Source: an uncultured Anaerolineae bacterium (GTDB lineage: Bacteria; Chloroflexota; Anaerolineae; JACIWP01). Taken from it: 46,404 nt of DNA. Below are positions 32,129 to 41,482 of this stretch, one piece after another. The translations under genes were made by a program, and so were the position numbers. The stretch's first letter is position 1; the number at the start of each line of letters is the position of its first letter. Location: positions 1 through 46,404 of the forward strand of contig CALIBQ010000048.1 of NCBI GenBank assembly GCA_938049385.1, given 5' to 3'. The notes beneath the pieces were generated by a model. That model saw nothing but the letters and a program-made list of their open reading frames with translations, did no database searches and was not told the origin of the DNA.

Positions 32129-33496
32129 CTACCTGTCCACCGGATTGGCCGGGTCCGCCGGCCCATGGCCGCCGGCGCGCGTCGTGATCTCCACCGTCTC
32201 AATGCGCAGTCCATCCATCTCTACGATCTTGAACTCGATGTCCTGATAGCGCAGGACCTGCCCTTCCGCCGGAATGGCCTGCAGTTGATACAGGATGAAG
32301 CCGGCCAGCGTCTCGTAATCCTCGGATTCCGGCAGGTTCAGCCCCAGGTCCTCGTTGATCTCCTCGATGCGGCGCTGGGCGCTGACGCGGAAGGTGTGGG
32401 AACTCAGAGGCTCCAGCGCCGGCTCACTGACCGCCCATTCCTCACTGATCTCCCCCATGATCTCCTCGGTCAGCATCTCCAGGGTGACGATGCCGGCGGT
32501 GCCGCCGTACTCATCCAGCACCACCGCCATCTGGATATGCCGCTCGCGCATCTCGGAGAACAGCGTCCCCACCTTGCGCGTCTCCGGGATGCAGAAGGCC
32601 GGCCGGATGAGCGGCTCGATGGAGCTGTGACGGTCCACCTCACCCAGCGCCACCGCCGCCAGGAGGTCCTTCATGGCGATGATGCCAACGATATTGTCCA
32701 GACTGCCCTCGTAGACCGGGAAGCGGGCATGCCGGCTGTCCACGAACAGGCGCAGTACCTCTTCCAGGGCGGCACCTTTCTCCACCGCCTGGATCTCGGT
32801 GCGGGGGATCATGACCTCCCGAACGGGCCGGTCGCCGAAGCGCAGAACCCGCTGGACCATATCCTCCAGCTCCGCCCCCAGCAGGCCCTCGCGCTGGCTT
32901 TCCTCGATGACCATGCGCAGTTCCTCCACGGTCATGGCCATGCGGTGGCCGGCCGGCAGGCCGGCGCCCAGCCACTTTAGCACCGCATGGGCGGAGGAAT
33001 CCAGGAGCACAATAAAGGGGCGGAAGATGCGGAAGAAAATGTCCATCAGCGGCGCAAAGGCCAGCGAGGTGCGCTCCGCATAGCGCAGGGCCACCCCCTT
33101 GGGGACCTGTTCCCCCAACACGATGTGCAGATAGGTGATGAGCGCGAACGCCAGCACAGTGCCGGCCGTATTGGCTACCGCCGTGCTCCAGCGTCCCACC
33201 AGGGCGCGCAGGGGCGGTTCGACAATGGCCGCCATGGTGCTTTCCCCCACCCATCCCAGCGCCAGGCTGGCCATAGTGATGCCCAGTTGAGAGGCGGCAA
33301 TAAAGCGGTCCGGGTTACCCAACAGCCGGCCCACGAGCTGTGCCGCGCGATTGTCCTCCGCCGAGAGCTGGGCGATGCGGGTGCGGCGCACCGCCACCAG
33401 CGCAAACTCCATGGCCGTGAAGTAACCGTTCGCCAGGATCAACAGGAAAATTACCAGCAGTCGCAGAAACACCGCCGGCAGTGTAAGCGTTTCCAT
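32129..33496 (-). CDS. CNNM/CBS-pair membrane protein (CorC/HlyC family)
   Basis: A 455-residue protein with an N-terminal CNNM membrane domain (about 1-190, containing FTAMEFALVAVRRTRIAQL and a conserved GxT/S-rich ASQLGITMASLALGW), two CBS domains (about 205-325, beginning VREVMIPRTEIQAVEKG and IVGIIAMKDLLAAV), and a C-terminal CorC_HlyC domain (about 340-435). Members take part in magnesium/cobalt export or divalent cation homeostasis; the old hemolysin name is misleading. The ATG at 33496 has GAGGAG upstream. It is divergent from the O-antigen-ligase gene. Confidence 0.92.
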   Translation of the reverse strand: METLTLPAVFLRLLVIFLLILANGYFTAMEFALVAVRRTRIAQLSAEDNRAAQLVGRLLGNPDRFIAASQLGITMASLALGWVGESTMAAIVEPPLRALVGRWSTAVANTAGTVLAFALITYLHIVLGEQVPKGVALRYAERTSLAFAPLMDIFFRIFRPFIVLLDSSAHAVLKWLGAGLPAGHRMAMTVEELRMVIEESQREGLLGAELEDMVQRVLRFGDRPVREVMIPRTEIQAVEKGAALEEVLRLFVDSRHARFPVYEGSLDNIVGIIAMKDLLAAVALGEVDRHSSIEPLIRPAFCIPETRKVGTLFSEMRERHIQMAVVLDEYGGTAGIVTLEMLTEEIMGEISEEWAVSEPALEPLSSHTFRVSAQRRIEEINEDLGLNLPESEDYETLAGFILYQLQAIPAEGQVLRYQDIEFKIVEMDGLRIETVEITTRAGGHGPADPANPVDR

Positions 33497-33535
33497 CGCA
33501 AACTCTCCTCGTCCCACCTATCAACCTCTGCCGGC

Positions 33536-33544
33536 ATTATAGCA
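33536..33544 (-). promoter_or_regulatory. Extended -10 promoter of the CNNM gene
   Basis: On the minus strand TGCTATAAT (33544 to 33536): a perfect -10 with TGn extension and no recognisable -35. It lies 40 bases before the ATG. Confidence 0.5.
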
Positions 33545-33600
33545 TATTCCCCCTCCTCCTGGGGCATTTTCCATGCGTTCCGGTGCAGGGCCGCTCCCAT

Positions 33601-33629
33601 TTGATTTTTCCCCTTACTTGGGGTAAGAT
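33601..33629 (+). promoter_or_regulatory. Promoter of the surface-polysaccharide operon
   Basis: TTGATT (33601-33606), a 17-base spacer and TAAGAT (33624-33629). The spacer contains the palindrome CCCC-TTACTT-GGGG (33610-33623), a possible operator. The first gene starts at 33659. The -10 hexamer is identical to that of the glycosyltransferase operon at 3884. Confidence 0.65.
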
Positions 33630-33658
33630 TTCCTTATCCGAAGCTGGGGAATGAGGAT

Positions 33659-36600
33659 ATGAGGCAGAGCTATATCGGCAGGTTCTGCGAGCGCCTGCTG
33701 GAAGCCGGCTGGCTTTTGGCACTGATCACTGCACCGCTGTTCTTCAACGTTTATTCCGATCGCGTTTTCGAACCGGATAAGATCAGCCTGGTGCGCTCCA
33801 TCGCGCTGGTCATGGCCGCCGCCTGGCTGGTCAAGACCTTTGACGGCCTCCTGCATGCCGGCCGCCCTACCGTATCAGAAGGAGAGGCGGCCGAGCCGTC
33901 GGGGCTGGCCGGCCTCTGGGTCCGTCTGCGCGCCACACCCCTGGCCCTGCCAACCCTTTTCCTGATCCTCGCCTACATCATCAGCACCATCTTTTCCGTG
34001 GTGCCATACGTCAGCCTCTGGGGTTCCTACCAGCGCCTGCAGGGCACCTACTCGACCTTTTCCTACATCTTCATCTTCCTGATGGTACTGGCGAACCTGC
34101 GCCGGCGCGAGCAGGTGGACCGCTTCATCAACACCATCGTACTGACCAGCCTGCCCATCGCCATCTACGGCATCCTCCAGCACTACCAGCGCGACCCCCT
34201 GCCCTGGGGCGGCGATGTTACGGCTCGCGTCGCCTCCAACATGGGCAACGCCATCTTTGTCGCCGCCTACCTTATCATGGCCTTTTTCCTGACCCTGGAG
34301 CGGCTGATCCGCTCCTTCTCTTTGCTGATGGATGAGGAAAAGGGTACCCTGGCGCACGCGGTGCAGACCGGCACCTACACGGCCGTGCTGGTGGCCCAGC
34401 TCCTGACCATTTTCTTCACCCAGAGCCGCGGCCCATGGCTGGGGCTGTTGGCTGGCCTCTACGTCTTCGTCCTGCTGGGCCTTATTGCCCTGCGCCAGCG
34501 CCACCCCGACACCTCCCCCATCCGGCCGGACGAGGTTGCCCGTGCCGCCGGCACTGCGCTGGTCACCCTGCCGGTGGGCGGCCTGCCGGCCTTCGGCCTG
34601 CTGGCCATCATGCGCCGCGGCCAGCGCTGGCTCTGGCTGAGCTGGCTGCTGCAGGCCCTGTTCGGCATTGCTTTCCTGATCGTCTTCAACCTGCCCCACT
34701 CGCCGCTGACACCGCTCCGCTCTTGGCCCTACATCGGCCGGCTGGGGCAGGTCTTCGAGATGGAAAGCGGCACAGGCAAGGTGCGCACCCTCATCTGGGA
34801 AGGGGTAGTGGACCTGCTCCAGCGGGATGCCGGCCGCACCATCATCGGCTACGGGCCGGAGTCCATGTGGGTCGCCTATAACCCGGTCTATCCGCCGGAG
34901 CTGGCCCATTACGAGGCGCGCAATGCCTCGCCCGACCGGTCTCACAACGAGACCTTCGACGCGCTGGTCACGACCGGGGTCATCGGCTTCCTGGCCTATA
35001 TCCTCCTGTTCGGCAGTATCTTTTACTATGGGATGAGATGGCTGGGTCTGCTGGAGGGGCCGGCCCAGCGCCGGCTGTTCATCGGCGCCAGCGCCGCCGG
35101 CGCGCTGGCCGGCGTGCTCTTCCCCTGGCTTGTGGAGCGGAGCTGGCGGTTGGCCGGCGTAGGACTGGCCGCCGGCTTCATCCTGGGCATCATCGCTTAC
35201 CTTACCTGGGCGGCCGCCGTACCGCGGCCCCGCGCGCGGGGCGAGACACTGCCGGCCGGCCAGCGCATCCTGCTCACTGCCCTGCTGGCGGCCATCGTCG
35301 GGCACTTCGTGGAAATTCATTTCGGCATCGCCATTGCTTCCACGCGCGTCCATTTCTGGGCGCTGGCCGGCCTGCTGGTCGCCCTGTACCTGCACCGCAT
35401 CCCGCTGGAGGCCTCCGCGCCGGCGCCAGCCCCTGCGCCGGCGAGCGCGAAGCGCAAAGGCGGCAAACAGCCGCCGGCCCGGCCGGCCGCGCCCCCATCT
35501 ACCGGCCTGATATATGTCATCGCCTTCTCGCTTATCTCGGCCCTGGTCCTGGTCATCTGCGGCTACGATTACATCACCAACCAGGCCGGCGACCGCACTG
35601 CCCTGGCCATTATCGCCCGCTCCCTGACGGCCATCGTGCGCGGGCCGGCACAGTTCGAGAGCTCCTACGGCATCCTGGGGTTGTTCGTGCTGACCTGGCT
35701 GGTGGGCGGCATGTTGAGCGCGGCCGGCGGCCTGGCCCTGCATCAGGGCCCCTCGCGGGAGCCGTCGGCGCGCTGGCTGACCTATGCGCTGGTATACATC
35801 GCCATCACCGTGATTATCTGTGTCCCGCTGACCCTGTGGCATGCCGGCCGGCTCATCCCGTACGCGGCGGACCCGGCCTATCACATCGTCGTGCCCTATA
35901 CCGCCGTCTTCTTGGTCATGTTCCTGCTGGCCATCACCCTGCTGTTCGAGACAAGTGAACCCCTGCCGCGCCCTGGGTGGGGCAAATACAGCGCCGCGTC
36001 GGCGCTGGCCGGCCTGGTGCTCTTCCCCTTGGCATTCCTGGCCCTGGTCAACACCAATATGAACGTCATCCAGGCGGATGTCTACTTCAAGCTGGGCAAG
36101 CGGGCCGAATCGCTCCAGCAGTGGGATGCCGGCATCTCCTATTACCAGAAAGCGATTGACCTGACGCCCCGGCAGGATTACTATTACCTCTTCCTGGGAC
36201 GGGCACAGCTTCAGAAAGCCGAAACCCTGGCAGACCCTGCGGCACGCGAAAGGCTCATCGCGCAGAGCCTTGACGCCTTGCAAACGGCCCAGCGGCTGAA
36301 TCCGCTGAACACCGATCATACGGCCAACCTCGGCCGGCTGTACCGCCTGTGGGCACAAATGACGGATGACCCGGCCAAGCGCCAGGAACGTTTCGAGCAG
36401 TCGCTCCGCTATTACGAACAGGCCACCCAGCTCAGCCCGCACAACGCCGGCCTCTTCAACGAATGGGGCCTGGTGTACTACTACATGGGCCGCTATGACG
36501 AGGCCATGCAGAAATACCAGCAGTCGTTGGCGCTCGATTCGGAATTCAGCCAGACCTATCTGCTGATGGGAGATGTCTACCTCGCCTGGGAGCAGTGGGA

Positions 36601-36910
36601 CAACGCTGTGGAAGCCTACCGCCAGGCGCTGGTGCTGGAACCGAACCTGGTGCAGGCGCACAGCGCCCTGGGGTATGCCTACGCACGGATAGGACGCATC
36701 CAGGAAGCCATTCAGGAGAACCTGTACGTCGTGAGCATAGCCCCGGAGGACTACATCAGCCTGCGCAACCTGGCCCTGCTCTTCCAGCAGATCGGGGATA
36801 TCACCCGCTCCCTGGAGTATGCCGAGCGCGCCCTGCCGCTGGCGCCGGCCCAGGAGCGGGACCCCTTGCAACAGCTTATCCAGCAGTTGCGCCAGTCGTT
36901 GGGAGGCTGA
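33659..36910 (+). CDS. O-antigen ligase/polymerase-like membrane protein fused to TPR domain
   Basis: A 1083-residue protein. Residues 1 to about 570 and 610-800 hold roughly 14 or more membrane segments. The Wzy_C/WaaL-type periplasmic loop contains the short motif [16 protein letters not shown] (near 428-443), which is characteristic of O-antigen ligases and polymerases. A Pro/Ala-rich charged linker lies near 585-615. The C-terminal 300 residues are tetratricopeptide repeats (examples: [52 protein letters not shown]), at least five units. The enzyme would polymerise or ligate a lipid-linked glycan at the outer face, with TPRs binding partners. The ATG at 33659 has GGGGA 9 bases upstream. 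It heads a run with a WecA-like transferase. Confidence 0.9.
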   Translation: MRQSYIGRFCERLLEAGWLLALITAPLFFNVYSDRVFEPDKISLVRSIALVMAAAWLVKTFDGLLHAGRPTVSEGEAAEPSGLAGLWVRLRATPLALPTLFLILAYIISTIFSVVPYVSLWGSYQRLQGTYSTFSYIFIFLMVLANLRRREQVDRFINTIVLTSLPIAIYGILQHYQRDPLPWGGDVTARVASNMGNAIFVAAYLIMAFFLTLERLIRSFSLLMDEEKGTLAHAVQTGTYTAVLVAQLLTIFFTQSRGPWLGLLAGLYVFVLLGLIALRQRHPDTSPIRPDEVARAAGTALVTLPVGGLPAFGLLAIMRRGQRWLWLSWLLQALFGIAFLIVFNLPHSPLTPLRSWPYIGRLGQVFEMESGTGKVRTLIWEGVVDLLQRDAGRTIIGYGPESMWVAYNPVYPPELAHYEARNASPDRSHNETFDALVTTGVIGFLAYILLFGSIFYYGMRWLGLLEGPAQRRLFIGASAAGALAGVLFPWLVERSWRLAGVGLAAGFILGIIAYLTWAAAVPRPRARGETLPAGQRILLTALLAAIVGHFVEIHFGIAIASTRVHFWALAGLLVALYLHRIPLEASAPAPAPAPASAKRKGGKQPPARPAAPPSTGLIYVIAFSLISALVLVICGYDYITNQAGDRTALAIIARSLTAIVRGPAQFESSYGILGLFVLTWLVGGMLSAAGGLALHQGPSREPSARWLTYALVYIAITVIICVPLTLWHAGRLIPYAADPAYHIVVPYTAVFLVMFLLAITLLFETSEPLPRPGWGKYSAASALAGLVLFPLAFLALVNTNMNVIQADVYFKLGKRAESLQQWDAGISYYQKAIDLTPRQDYYYLFLGRAQLQKAETLADPAARERLIAQSLDALQTAQRLNPLNTDHTANLGRLYRLWAQMTDDPAKRQERFEQSLRYYEQATQLSPHNAGLFNEWGLVYYYMGRYDEAMQKYQQSLALDSEFSQTYLLMGDVYLAWEQWDNAVEAYRQALVLEPNLVQAHSALGYAYARIGRIQEAIQENLYVVSIAPEDYISLRNLALLFQQIGDITRSLEYAERALPLAPAQERDPLQQLIQQLRQSLGG

Positions 36911-36912
36911 CC

Positions 36913-37956
36913 ATGTCCTCCATCAAGCTATACATGCTGATCTTCCTGACCGCGCTGGTGGTCGCCGCCGGCGGTACGCCGCTCATGCGCCGGCTGGCCC
37001 CGCGCTTGGGCTTCATGGACCAGCCCTCCGCCCGCAAGGTGCACACCATCCCCATCCCGCGGCTGGGCGGCGTGGCCATTTACCTGGCGTTCGTCATCGC
37101 CCTGCTGGTTTTCGAGGACCCCTATAACATCAGCCAACTGCTGAGCATCATTTTGGGTGCCACGCTGGCCTCATTCCTGGGATTGTGGGATGACCGCCGG
37201 CCCCTGCCGGCATGGGCCAAGCTTATCGGCCAGGCGATCGCCGCCGGCATCCTGGTGCTCTCGGACGTGCGCATCTCCCTCTTCCCCTGGCCGGCGGTGA
37301 ACGTGCTGGCTACACTCCTCTGGGTGGTGGGCATTACCAACGCCCTGAACCTGATGGACAACATGGATGGGCTGGCCGCCGGCGTGGCCGCCATCGCCGC
37401 CGGCTTTTTCCTCCTGCTGGCGGCCGGCAGTGGCCAGTACCTGGTCGGCGCCCTGGCCGCGGCGCTCCTCGGCGCCTGCATCGGCTTCCTGTTCTACAAC
37501 CTCAACCCAGCGCAGATTTTCATGGGCGACTCCGGGAGCCTCTTCATCGGCTTCATGCTGGCCGCCGTGGGCATCAAACTGCGCTTCCCGCAGAACATCA
37601 CCGCCGTCACCTGGATGATACCGGTGCTGGTGCTGGGGCTTCCCATCTTCGACACGGGGTTAGTCATCATCTCCCGTCTGCGGCGCGGCGTCAACCCGCT
37701 GACCACCCCGGGGAAAGACCACGTATCGCACCGACTGGTGGCGCGCGGCATGACCCATCGCGAGGCAGTGCTGACGCTGTACCTCGCCGGCGGACTGCTG
37801 GGCGCGCTGGCCATGTTCATCGTCAACGCTGACCGGCTGGAATCGTATATCATCGGTGCGGCCGCCGCCGGCATCGCCCTGTATTTCCTGCGCGAGCTGG
37901 AATGGCGCGCGCCAGCCAGACAGGAGGTTGCTCATGAGCGCGAAACACAACGATAG
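36913..37956 (+). CDS. MraY/WecA-like undecaprenyl-phosphate sugar-1-phosphate transferase
   Basis: A 347-residue polytopic enzyme (PF00953) that starts lipid-linked glycan synthesis by moving a GlcNAc- or HexNAc-1-phosphate from UDP-sugar to undecaprenyl phosphate. Motifs: [20 protein letters not shown] near the N-terminus, [12 protein letters not shown] (the Asp-Asp site), [15 protein letters not shown], and [12 protein letters not shown], plus [20 protein letters not shown] with the His loop typical of WecA/TagO. It starts 2 bases after the O-antigen-ligase gene with GGGAGG upstream, and overlaps the cyclophilin gene. The C-terminus is hydrophilic and follows about ten membrane helices. 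TagO-like or WecA-like roles cannot be told apart by sequence alone. Confidence 0.93.
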   Translation: MSSIKLYMLIFLTALVVAAGGTPLMRRLAPRLGFMDQPSARKVHTIPIPRLGGVAIYLAFVIALLVFEDPYNISQLLSIILGATLASFLGLWDDRRPLPAWAKLIGQAIAAGILVLSDVRISLFPWPAVNVLATLLWVVGITNALNLMDNMDGLAAGVAAIAAGFFLLLAAGSGQYLVGALAAALLGACIGFLFYNLNPAQIFMGDSGSLFIGFMLAAVGIKLRFPQNITAVTWMIPVLVLGLPIFDTGLVIISRLRRGVNPLTTPGKDHVSHRLVARGMTHREAVLTLYLAGGLLGALAMFIVNADRLESYIIGAAAAGIALYFLRELEWRAPARQEVAHERETQR

Positions 37957-38497
37957 CCGCCGCTGGTGGTGGCTGGCCGCCGTACTGGCGCTGGTGCTCA
38001 TCGCCGCCGGCCTGCTGGTGATCTGGCACCCCTGGCCCAAGCCGGCGCCGGCCCGCTACCTCGCCACCATTGAGACGGACAAAGGCAGTATCGTCATCGA
38101 GCTGTACGGCGATATCGCCCCGAAGACGGTGGAGAATTTCGTCAAGCTGGCCCGCCAGGGCTTTTACGATGGGCTGCCCTTCCATCGGGTGGTGCCGGGC
38201 TTCGTCATCCAAGGCGGCGACCCCAAGGGCGATGGCACTGGCGGCCCGGGCTATACCATTGAGGCGGAGATCAGCAGTCTCACCCACATCACCGGCACGG
38301 TGGCCATGGCCCGCCGGCCCGACGAGGTCAACCCCGAACGGCGCTCCAGCGGAAGCCAGTTCTACATCTGCCTGGCGCCTCAGCCGCATCTGGACGGGCA
38401 GTACACCATTTTCGGACAGGTCGTCGAGGGCATGGACACCGTCCTGCGCATCACGCCGGGGGATGTGATGCGGCGGGTGACCATTCGGGAGAAGTGA
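37934..38497 (+). CDS. Membrane-anchored cyclophilin-type peptidyl-prolyl isomerase
   Basis: A 187-residue protein with one N-terminal membrane helix ([20 protein letters not shown], about 10-30) and a cyclophilin domain (about 42-187). Motifs: [35 protein letters not shown] (catalytic Arg), [16 protein letters not shown] and [12 protein letters not shown]. It would speed prolyl isomerisation of exported proteins at the outer face of the membrane. The ATG at 37934 has AGGAGG and overlaps the preceding gene by 23 bases, so it is translationally coupled to the WecA-like gene. Confidence 0.93.
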   Translation: MSAKHNDSRRWWWLAAVLALVLIAAGLLVIWHPWPKPAPARYLATIETDKGSIVIELYGDIAPKTVENFVKLARQGFYDGLPFHRVVPGFVIQGGDPKGDGTGGPGYTIEAEISSLTHITGTVAMARRPDEVNPERRSSGSQFYICLAPQPHLDGQYTIFGQVVEGMDTVLRITPGDVMRRVTIREK

Positions 38498-38567
38498 GCC
38501 GGCGCATCCCGCGCGGCCGGCAGGGGTTACAATTTACAGGCACAGCAGTCTTGTAGGAGGGCGGGAG

Positions 38568-38834
38568 GTGGCTCACCGTATTCTATCCAGGGCGGTGCAG
38601 GTCCTGGTGTTGACTGCTGTCATATATCTGGTGCTGGGGCTGGGGTTCCATTTCGCCTGGAAGAGTGCGCTGGAGGCCTGCCAACAGGCGCGGGAGGCCG
38701 CCGGCGAGTTCGTCGAGCCGGAAGTGTTCTGGTGGCCCATCGGCCTGGTGTTCGACGTGCTGTACTGGCCAGTGTATGCCTGGGCAAATTTCTACCACGA
38801 CGGCACGCCGCTCGCCACACCCTGCACCCATTAG
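38568..38834 (+). CDS. Small membrane protein, unknown function
   Basis: An 88-residue protein with two hydrophobic segments (about 8-30, VQVLVLTAVIYLVLGLGFHF, and about 55-75, WWPIGLVFDVLYWPVYAW). The start is GTG at 38568 with AGGAGG upstream. A TACAAT at 38528-38533 could be a -10, but no -35 is seen. I know no family for it. It lies 70 bases after the cyclophilin gene and might be read from the same transcript. Good ribosome site and membrane-like composition support a real gene. Confidence 0.6.
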   Translation: MAHRILSRAVQVLVLTAVIYLVLGLGFHFAWKSALEACQQAREAAGEFVEPEVFWWPIGLVFDVLYWPVYAWANFYHDGTPLATPCTH

Positions 38835-38864
38835 CCAGACGCTGAAGCGCCTGGTTCGGTGTGC

Positions 38865-38962
38865 GAAGCCCCGGGGGCTTCCTCCTGCGCCGGTTCCCCT
38901 CCCTGCGTGCGGGGAGGGGCCAGGGGTGGGGCTTCTCCCCTCCCCGCGTGCGGGGAAAGGGG
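38865..38962. repeat. Tandem G/C-rich hairpin repeats (REP-like)
   Basis: GAAGCCCC/GGGGCTTC (38865-38881) is a perfect palindrome. Then two similar units of about 40 bases follow. The first has CCCCTCCC/GGGAGGGG (38896-38903 with 38912-38919). The second begins CCCCTCCCCGC and ends GCGGGGAAAGGGG (38937-38962). Both share the loop CGTG core. Their style matches dispersed intergenic hairpin families in G+C-rich genomes. They may end transcription after the small membrane protein gene. Confidence 0.7.
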
Positions 38963-39018
38963 CCTCCCATCGCCAGTGATAAAGTCTGACATCTCGAGAT
39001 GAGGATAGCTATTCGACC

Positions 39019-39654
39019 ATGAATGATTGTGCGAACCCATCGGCGCTCCATAATGGCGCCGAAGGACATAAGAGCCGCATCTCCTTGCGGGGCTGGTGGG
39101 CCGGCATCAACTGGCGGCAGGTCCTGCCGCGCCTGTTCATGTTCCTCTTCGCCGTTGGCATCACCCTGGCCATCATCATGTACCGAGATACGCTGGGGCA
39201 GTTCTCCCGCTACGGCCTGCTGGGCATCTTCATCATCAATGTGCTGGGCAACGCCACGCTGGTCATGCCGGCGCCGACCATCGCCTTCGTCTTCGCCTTC
39301 GGGAGCACCATGCCGGCCTGGCAGGTAGGGCTGGCCGCCGGCCTGGGCAGTACCCTGGGCGAGATCGTCGGCTATATGACCGGCTACGCCGGCAGTGCCA
39401 TCGTCGAGGACCGGGCACGCTACGAGCGCGTGCGCGCCTATATGAACCGCTACGGCCCCTTTGCGATATTCGTGCTGGCGTTCATCCCCAACCCGATCTT
39501 TGACCTGGCCGGCATTGCCGCCGGCACGCTGAAAATGCCCCTGTGGGAATTCCTGCTCCCCTGCTGGGCCGGCAAAACCCTTAAGATGCTGGCTGTGGCC
39601 TATGCCGGCGCCGGCTCCATCACCTTCCTCACCTCTCTTTTCCAATCTTTCTGA
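39019..39654 (+). CDS. VTT-domain (DedA/SNARE-associated) membrane protein
   Basis: A 211-residue polytopic protein of the DedA/YqaA/TVP38 (VTT) superfamily. The N-terminal 25 residues are polar. The domain includes GNATLVMPAPTIAFVFAFG, a re-entrant region with GLGSTLGEIVGYMTGYAG (conserved Glu and Gly), and FAIFVLAFIPNPIFDLAGIA with the family Pro/Asp. The C-terminus is hydrophobic. Bacterial members act in lipid carrier recycling or membrane homeostasis. No Shine-Dalgarno sequence is evident before the ATG. It is not obviously in an operon with the RNase Z gene, which has its own extended -10. Confidence 0.85.
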   Translation: MNDCANPSALHNGAEGHKSRISLRGWWAGINWRQVLPRLFMFLFAVGITLAIIMYRDTLGQFSRYGLLGIFIINVLGNATLVMPAPTIAFVFAFGSTMPAWQVGLAAGLGSTLGEIVGYMTGYAGSAIVEDRARYERVRAYMNRYGPFAIFVLAFIPNPIFDLAGIAAGTLKMPLWEFLLPCWAGKTLKMLAVAYAGAGSITFLTSLFQSF

Positions 39655-39701
39655 CCGCTCCCGGCGGTAGCCGGCCGGAAATTCGCTCCCTGCTCCCTGC
39701 C

Positions 39702-39712
39702 TGTGGTATAAT
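39702..39712 (+). promoter_or_regulatory. Extended -10 promoter for the RNase Z gene
   Basis: TGTGGTATAAT, identical to the subtilase -10 region. No convincing -35 is seen. It lies 39 bases before the ATG at 39752, preceded by an AAAGG ribosome site. Confidence 0.6.
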
Positions 39713-39751
39713 GCCCCCGTCCAACCACAGAACACTAGCAAAGGTCACAGC

Positions 39752-40735
39752 ATGTTCGAACTGGTCTTTCTCGGCACATCGGCATCCGCTCCCTCTGTCC
39801 GCAGAGGGCTTTCCTCCGCTGTGGTGCTCTACAAGGAATACCGCTTCATGATTGACTGCGGCGAGGGCACCCAGCGCCAGCTTCTCCAGAGCGGCCTCGG
39901 CTTCAAACGATTGGATAAAATTCTGCTGACCCATGGGCACCTGGACCATATCCTGGGGTTGGGCGGGTTGGCCTCGACCTTTGCGCGCTGGGAGATGATC
40001 CCGCGGCTGGAGATTTACGGCGGCGCCTGGGCGCTGGAGCGGGTGCGGGCGCTGATGCAGGTGGTCTTCGGGGCCGGCATTCCCCCTATTGAGATCGCCT
40101 ATGTGGAAATCCGCCCCGGCGTTATCATGGCTGACGAGCACTTCGAACTTATCGCCTTTCCGGTGATGCATCGCGAGAGCGGAAGCTTGGGCTACACCTT
40201 CCAGGAGCGGCCCAAGCGGCGCTTCTTGAACGACAAGGCGGAAGCACTGGGCGTGCCGGCCGGCCCCGAACGCCGTCGGCTGGTGCAGGGCGAACCCATC
40301 ACCTTGGCCGACGGCCGCGTGGTGACACCGGACGAGGTCCTGGGGCCGGAAGAACCGGGCGCCAAGCTGGTCTTCGTCGGGGACGCCGGCGAGGTGGAGA
40401 GCCTAGTGGAGCCGGCGCGCGGCGCGGACGTTCTGGTCATCGAGGCAACCTATCTGGAAGAGGAGCGCGAGATGGCCCGCCACTTCGGCCACATCACGGC
40501 GCGGCAGGCCGCCGAGCTGGCGGCGGCCGCCGGCGTGCGGGAGCTCATCCTGACGCATATCTCGCGCCGCTACACTGCCCAACAGGTGCTGGAAGAGGCG
40601 CGCCCCATCTTCCCCGCCGTGCGTGTGGCACGCGATTTTGACGGCTTCCGCATCACACGGGACAAACCCATCACCCTGGTGCGCTATCCCCTGACCGCCG
40701 GCGAGGAGCCAGAAGAATCCAAAACCCCATCATAG
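39752..40735 (+). CDS. rnz: Ribonuclease Z (tRNA 3' processing endonuclease)
   Basis: A 327-residue MBL-fold RNase Z that removes the 3' trailer of tRNA precursors, which is needed where CCA is not encoded, as in the initiator tRNA of this window. Motifs: [17 protein letters not shown] at the N-terminus, [12 protein letters not shown], the metal box [11 protein letters not shown] (near residue 65-71), FVGDAGEV (near 210) and [20 protein letters not shown] with the catalytic His (near 250). The exosite segment is at about 150-205. It has the length of the short RNase Z form. It starts a co-directional run with a C26 hydrolase and MurI. Confidence 0.95.
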   Translation: MFELVFLGTSASAPSVRRGLSSAVVLYKEYRFMIDCGEGTQRQLLQSGLGFKRLDKILLTHGHLDHILGLGGLASTFARWEMIPRLEIYGGAWALERVRALMQVVFGAGIPPIEIAYVEIRPGVIMADEHFELIAFPVMHRESGSLGYTFQERPKRRFLNDKAEALGVPAGPERRRLVQGEPITLADGRVVTPDEVLGPEEPGAKLVFVGDAGEVESLVEPARGADVLVIEATYLEEEREMARHFGHITARQAAELAAAAGVRELILTHISRRYTAQQVLEEARPIFPAVRVARDFDGFRITRDKPITLVRYPLTAGEEPEESKTPS

Positions 40736-40753
40736 GGAGGAACATCCAGAGTT

Positions 40754-41482
40754 ATGCCCCATCCTGTTATCGGCATCCCATGCGCCCAGATTGAGCTGAA
40801 TGCGAACCGTCTGCCAGTGATGGGGGTTCAGCGGACCTACATCGAGGCATTACAGCGCGCTGGCGCGGCACCGCTGTTGGTCCCTGTGGGCTTGCAGGAA
40901 GAAGCATTGAAGGAACTAATGGCGCGGTTGGACGGCCTGCTGTTGGCCGGCGGCGAAGACGTGGACCCACAGTTCTATGGGGCGGTTCGCCACCATAACA
41001 CAACGCACACCGACCCCCTGCGCGACGAGACGGAAATCATGCTGACCCGCTGGATGGTGGCGCAGGACCGCCCGGTGCTGGCCATCTGCCGGGGCCATCA
41101 GCTCCTGAACGTGGCACTGGGAGGAACCCTGATCCAGGATATCCCCTCCGAACTGGTGCCGGCTTGCGACCATCCCCGCTTTTACCCGTCCCATGCCCTG
41201 GACGAGCTGGCGCATGAGGTGCGGCTGGCGGCGGACAGCCGGCTCTTCGCCATCCTCGGGGAGGAATCCCTGTGGGTGAACTCGCGCCATCATCAGGCGG
41301 TGAAAGAGCTGGGCGATGGTTTGTCTGCCGCGGCCTGGGCACCGGATGGTGTGATCGAGGGAATGGAACTGCCCGGCCGGCGGTTTGTGGTGGGCGTGCA
41401 GTGGCACCCGGAGAACCTGCTGGATGCCGTGCCGGCCATGCGCCGGCTGTTCGAGGCCTTCGTCGCGGAGGCGGCCCGATGA
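40754..41482 (+). CDS. Gamma-glutamyl hydrolase family protein (peptidase C26, PuuD-like)
   Basis: A 242-residue class-I glutamine-amidotransferase-like hydrolase that cleaves gamma-glutamyl bonds, for example of gamma-glutamyl-GABA. The nucleophile is Cys in LAICRGHQLLNVALGG (near 113-115), and the His-Glu pair is in VQWHPENL (near 218-220). The GGEDVDPQFYG segment is the family marker. The start has GGAGG about 13 bases upstream, slightly long. It overlaps murI by 4 bases (ATGA), so the two are translationally coupled. That partner suggests recycling of gamma-glutamyl peptides rather than putrescine use, but this is inference. Confidence 0.9.
   Translation: MPHPVIGIPCAQIELNANRLPVMGVQRTYIEALQRAGAAPLLVPVGLQEEALKELMARLDGLLLAGGEDVDPQFYGAVRHHNTTHTDPLRDETEIMLTRWMVAQDRPVLAICRGHQLLNVALGGTLIQDIPSELVPACDHPRFYPSHALDELAHEVRLAADSRLFAILGEESLWVNSRHHQAVKELGDGLSAAAWAPDGVIEGMELPGRRFVVGVQWHPENLLDAVPAMRRLFEAFVAEAAR

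Noticed and set aside
33651-33661. Alternative ATG eight bases upstream of the O-antigen-ligase start
   Set aside because: It is out of frame with the coding sequence.
33875-36871. A 998-codon open frame on the minus strand
   Set aside because: It is wholly antisense to the O-antigen-ligase/TPR gene, has low-complexity Gln/Gly/Asp-rich composition and no recognisable domain. Long antisense frames are expected at this G+C content.
36595-36912. N-terminal extension of the WecA-like protein
   Set aside because: The in-frame open stretch overlaps the TPR coding region in another frame. The ATG at 36913 has GGGAGG directly upstream and matches family N-termini.
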